The position numbers and the translations under genes were made by a program. Below, piece by piece: positions 61,024 through 64,000 of a DNA stretch of 64,000 bases. Position 1 is the stretch's first letter; the number at the start of each line of letters is the position of its first letter. Source of the DNA: Halomonas salipaludis (GTDB lineage: Bacteria > Pseudomonadota > Gammaproteobacteria > Pseudomonadales > Halomonadaceae); assembly GCF_002286975.1 (NCBI RefSeq), contig NZ_NSKB01000002.1:620001-684000 (forward strand), written 5' to 3'. The notes below the pieces were generated by a model that did no database searches, had not been told where the DNA came from, and saw only the letters and a program-made list of their open reading frames with translations.

Positions 61024-61102
61024 TACTGATATTAATTTTCGAATTGTATAAATCATTGTTTCTGCCTTAACTGTAATGACGTGCATTCAGAGGCAGATCT
61101 CC

Positions 61103-61906
61103 ATGTCGTCCGCTAGCTCACTAGATGCTTATTCGACCCCACTGGCCGTTCGCCTCTCCGCCAGAGAGGGGGCACTGACAGGGCCTACCGCAGGCCTGGC
61201 CAATGGCTTCGTGCAGGTCAATCTGGTGATCCTCCCCGAGGCCCAGGCCAACGGCTTTCTGCGCTTTTGCCAGGCCAATCCCAAGCCGTGTCCGGTACTC
61301 GCAGTCAGTGAGCCAGGAGCGAGAGGCTGTGAGGCGCTCGGCGATGACATCGATATTGCCCGAGATGTGCCGGCCTATCGGATTTATCGCAACGGCCAGG
61401 CCAGCGACAGTGTCGCTGAGGTGGCCGACGTGTGGCGCGATGACCTGGTGACCATTGCACTGGGCTGCTCGTTTACCTTCGAGCATGCCTTGCAGCTCGA
61501 CGGGCTCGGGGTGCGGCATATCGAGCAAGGCCGCAACGTGCCGATGTTCAACACCACGCTACCCCTGACCACCGCGGGAGGATTCGGCGGCAACCTGGTG
61601 GTGTCGATGCGCCCCTATTCGGCGGCAGAGGCCATTCGTGCCATCCAGATCACCACCCGCTACCCCCAGGCCCACGGTGCACCGGTACACCTTGGCGATC
61701 CCACCCTGATAGGCATCACCGACATCGATTCCCCCGACTACGGGGATAGCGTGTCAGTGGCTGATGACGAGCTGCCGCTCTTCTGGGCCTGCGGCGTGAC
61801 CCCGCAGCAGGTGTTAATCGATGCGGGTATCGCGTTCGCTATCACCCATAGCCCAGGGCATATGCTGCTCACCGATATTCCTGATAGCCACCTGTCCCTG
61901 TTGTAG
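61103..61906 (+). CDS. DUF1445 putative hydro-lyase (YcsI/D-glutamate cyclase-like)
   Basis: A 267-residue protein of the DUF1445 family: ALTGPTAGLANGFVQVNLVI, FLRFCQANPKPCPVLAVSE, DIDIARDVPAYRIYRNG and VWRDDLVTIALGCSFTFEHA. Family members are called putative hydro-lyases; a eukaryotic relative is linked to D-glutamate cyclase. ATG 61103 gives the usual length; ATG 61076 adds nine residues. It leads an operon with a TRAP transporter and probably acts on the imported hydroxy or cyclic acid. The substrate is unknown. Confidence 0.88.
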   Translation: MSSASSLDAYSTPLAVRLSAREGALTGPTAGLANGFVQVNLVILPEAQANGFLRFCQANPKPCPVLAVSEPGARGCEALGDDIDIARDVPAYRIYRNGQASDSVAEVADVWRDDLVTIALGCSFTFEHALQLDGLGVRHIEQGRNVPMFNTTLPLTTAGGFGGNLVVSMRPYSAAEAIRAIQITTRYPQAHGAPVHLGDPTLIGITDIDSPDYGDSVSVADDELPLFWACGVTPQQVLIDAGIAFAITHSPGHMLLTDIPDSHLSLL

Positions 61907-61940
61907 CGTTACACAAACCCAAGAAAGTGAGGAAAATTCG

Positions 61941-63005
61941 ATGATTACAAGAAACTCCCTCGTCTCCGCTGCTGCCGTCACCCTGGCAGTCGCAGGCTCC
62001 CATGCCGTGGCCCAGGAGATCGACGAAACCAGCCTTTCCTATGTCGGCAGCTGGAGCAGCCTGTCGCTGTATCAGAACTTCGAGCGCCCCTTCTGGGAGA
62101 ACCATATACCGGAAGCCTCCGGTGAGCGTATCTCGACGGACGTTACCACCTTCGACCAGATGGGCCTTAGTGGTGGCGAGGTCTATCGCCTGATGGGGCG
62201 CGACGTGGTGGAGATCGCCTCTACCGTGATCAACTACGCCGTGCAGGATGCCCCGGAGCTGGAAGGCCTGGACATGCCGATGCTGGCGCCGGATGTGGCA
62301 ACCGCCAGGGAAGTCGCGGACGCTTTCCGCCCAGTACTGGCCGATGCTTTCGCCAAGCGTTATGAGGATGCGCAACTGCTGGCGGTGGTGCCCTACCCCT
62401 CGCAGATGGTGTTCTGCAACGTCGAGATCGATGGCCTCTCTGACCTGGCGGGCAAGAAGGTACGCGCCAGCGGGCGCACCACCGCCGAGTTCCTCGAAGC
62501 GCTGGGTGCCGAAGGCATCACGCTCAACTTCAGCGAAGTGCCTGGCGCCCTTCAGCGCGGCGTCGTCGACTGCGCCGTGACCGGCTCACTGTCGGGCTTC
62601 AGCTCTGGCTGGCACGAGGTTTCTACGCACCTCTATCCACTGCCGGTGGGCGGCTGGGATCACGTCGTCACGGCCATGAACGGCAACAAGTGGGCGTCGC
62701 TCTCCAGCGCGACCCAGGAGTGGCTGATGAGCGAGATCCGCGACAACTACGAGAACCCGGTGTGGGAGTCTGCCATCGAGGAGACCCGCGAGGGGATTGC
62801 CTGCCTGACCGGCGAAGGCGAGTGCACGCGAGGCGATGCCGGCAGCATGGTCCTGGTCGAGGCAACGGATGAGGACTACGCCGAGGCCACTCGTCACCTC
62901 GAGGAAACCCTGCTGCCGAACTGGGCGAACCGCGTTGACCAGGAGTGGGTCGATCGCTGGAACGAGACTATTGGTTCAGTGACCGGCCTGACAGCGGCCA
63001 AGTAA
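61941..63005 (+). CDS. TRAP transporter substrate-binding protein (DctP type)
   Basis: A 354-residue periplasmic binder starting at ATG 61941 (GAGGAAAA upstream). Signal peptide to about HAVAQ. It has the conserved AGKKVRASGRTTAEFLEALG segment with the substrate-binding Arg, and a pair of Cys residues (ACLTGEGEC). It lies 34 bases after the DUF1445 gene and before the permeases, so one operon is likely. Confidence 0.9.
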   Translation: MITRNSLVSAAAVTLAVAGSHAVAQEIDETSLSYVGSWSSLSLYQNFERPFWENHIPEASGERISTDVTTFDQMGLSGGEVYRLMGRDVVEIASTVINYAVQDAPELEGLDMPMLAPDVATAREVADAFRPVLADAFAKRYEDAQLLAVVPYPSQMVFCNVEIDGLSDLAGKKVRASGRTTAEFLEALGAEGITLNFSEVPGALQRGVVDCAVTGSLSGFSSGWHEVSTHLYPLPVGGWDHVVTAMNGNKWASLSSATQEWLMSEIRDNYENPVWESAIEETREGIACLTGEGECTRGDAGSMVLVEATDEDYAEATRHLEETLLPNWANRVDQEWVDRWNETIGSVTGLTAAK

Positions 63006-63027
63006 TCGCACTGGATCATTGTCGACG

Positions 63028-63050
63028 ACCGGGCTGCCAGCCAGCCCGGT
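63028..63050 (+). other. Stem-loop after the TRAP binding-protein gene
   Basis: ACCGGGCTG (63028-63036) pairs perfectly with CAGCCCGGT (63042-63050), followed by TTCGTT. It stands between the binder and small-permease genes, as in the other transport operons of the window. Confidence 0.6.
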
Positions 63051-63068
63051 TTCGTTCTGGAGAGAGAC

Positions 63069-63665
63069 ATGTTCGCACGGGTCAACACTACCCTCGACAA
63101 GCTGCTGGATGTGGTACAGATCGGCTCGCTGTGGTTGGCGCGCGCCGGTGGCGTGCTGATCCTCGTGACCGTCGCCATGGTGACCATAGAAGTCCTGTCG
63201 CGGCGCTTCATGGGACGCTCTGCCGTGCATGCCACCGAGCTCACGGGCTATATCATGGCGATCAGCGCCAGCTGGTCCTTCGCCTACACCCTGATGCGCA
63301 AGGCACATATCCGCATCGATGCCTTGTACCTGAATTTCCCCGCCAAGGTACGCGGCCTGCTGGACCTGGTCGCGCTGCTGGCCATGGCACTGTTCTGCAT
63401 CCTGGTGGTGGGTGCGGCCTTCGAGATCACCAGCGACTCCTATACCGGCGGCGCCACCGCCAACACGCCCCTCGGCACCCCCATCTGGATGCCTCAAGCG
63501 CTATGGCTGCTCGGCCTGACCTGGTTCAGCGTTGCGGTGGGCCTGGTCACCCTGCGCGTGCTGTTTGGCCTGCTGGGAGGAGACATCGACGGTGTTCAAC
63601 GGATCGCCGGTAGCCCGACGCTCGATGAGCAGTTGAGTGAAGAAAACAAGGAACCCCTGTCATGA
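63069..63665 (+). CDS. TRAP transporter small permease (DctQ type)
   Basis: A 198-residue protein with four membrane helices and the family stretch EVLSRRFMGRSAVHATELTG followed by RKAHIRIDALYLNFP. GGAGAGAG precedes the ATG. The last codons overlap the large-permease start by 4 bases (ATGA). It has a longer hydrophilic C-terminus than the other two DctQ proteins here. Confidence 0.9.
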   Translation: MFARVNTTLDKLLDVVQIGSLWLARAGGVLILVTVAMVTIEVLSRRFMGRSAVHATELTGYIMAISASWSFAYTLMRKAHIRIDALYLNFPAKVRGLLDLVALLAMALFCILVVGAAFEITSDSYTGGATANTPLGTPIWMPQALWLLGLTWFSVAVGLVTLRVLFGLLGGDIDGVQRIAGSPTLDEQLSEENKEPLS

Positions 63666-64000
63666 TCCTGCTCGCACTGCTGGTTCTCCTTGTCCTCTTG
63701 CTGATCAGCGTACCGGTCGCGGCAACGCTCATTGCACTGGGGCTGTTCCTGGATGAGTTCTTTTCCCCCTTTCCGCTGGTCAGAGCCATGGGCGACGTGC
63801 TGTGGTCGGCCTCGGACAGCTTCCTGCTGATCGCCATTCCGCTGTTCATTCTGCTCGGCGAGATCCTGGTGCGTACCGGCATCGCCAAGGGCACCTATCG
63901 CGCCCTCGAGAGCTGGCTGTCGTGGCTGCCGGGCGGCTTGCTGCATGCCAATATCGGCACCGCCACGCTGTTTTCCGCCACCTCGGGCTCCAGCGTGGCC
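63662..64000 (+). CDS. TRAP transporter large permease (DctM type), N-terminal part
   Basis: The first 113 codons of a DctM-type permease; the gene continues past the right edge. The start lies in the ATGA overlap with the small-permease stop. The DctM signs LIAIPLFILLGEILVRTGIA and ATLFSATSGSSVA are present. With the binder and small permease it completes the third TRAP system of the window. Confidence 0.9.
   Translation, partial: MILLALLVLLVLLLISVPVAATLIALGLFLDEFFSPFPLVRAMGDVLWSASDSFLLIAIPLFILLGEILVRTGIAKGTYRALESWLSWLPGGLLHANIGTATLFSATSGSSVA

Noticed and set aside
1-64000. tRNA, rRNA, CRISPR array, integron or transposase genes
   Set aside because: I looked for cloverleaf-like segments, regularly spaced repeats and transposase or integrase motifs and saw none I could support.

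Overview
This window is a GC-rich stretch of bacterial chromosome. Its gene families and style (LysR regulators beside small catabolic operons, three TRAP transporters, a betaine-type binding protein, many close-packed ATGA or TGATG gene junctions) suggest a halophilic gammaproteobacterium of the Halomonas type. That assignment rests on general resemblance, not on a marker gene. I see no rRNA, tRNA, CRISPR array or intact insertion sequence.

Layout. 1-5.3 kb: a siderophore ABC operon (permease cut by the left edge, ATPase, binding protein), a TonB-dependent receptor, and a small IsdG-like haem-monooxygenase candidate. 5.3-10.5 kb: a PhzF protein, a Spy/CpxP-like periplasmic protein, an orphan HigA, and two TetR-controlled units (alpha/beta hydrolase; SAM methyltransferase). 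10.6-15.3 kb: a LysR gene, a TRAP transporter and a VanX-like D,D-dipeptidase. 15.5-25.6 kb: a catabolic island with an EamA exporter, an OpuAC betaine-type binding protein, a DddP-like M24 hydrolase, a 2-oxoglutarate oxygenase, two LysR genes, and an ALDH / iron-ADH / enolase-superfamily operon. 25.6-33.4 kb: LysR plus a peptide-type ABC operon carrying two phosphatases of different folds. 33.4-44 kb: SDR, DUF1835, LysE, AraC, TM2, VOC, D-tartrate dehydratase and bacterioferritin genes, mixed with decayed paralogous fragments. 44-50.2 kb: IclR, a crotonase, an acyl-CoA ligase and a second TRAP system. 50.2-64 kb: LysR/MFS/GST, an OXA-2-like class D beta-lactamase divergent from an AmpR-type regulator, a YfcE-type phosphoesterase, a fungal-type cytosine deaminase, a two-domain CbiX-like protein, AraC, NfsA, and a LysR/DUF1445/TRAP operon that runs off the right edge.

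How it works together. Most loci repeat one plan: a regulator next to an uptake system and one to three enzymes acting on the imported compound. The three TRAP operons and the peptide-type ABC operon each have a strong hairpin just after the binding-protein gene, which would favour excess binding protein. The most interesting units are the AmpR/class D pair, the DddP-like/oxygenase island, the ABC operon with two phosphatases, and the set of duplicated, decaying LysE-EamA-DUF1835 loci.
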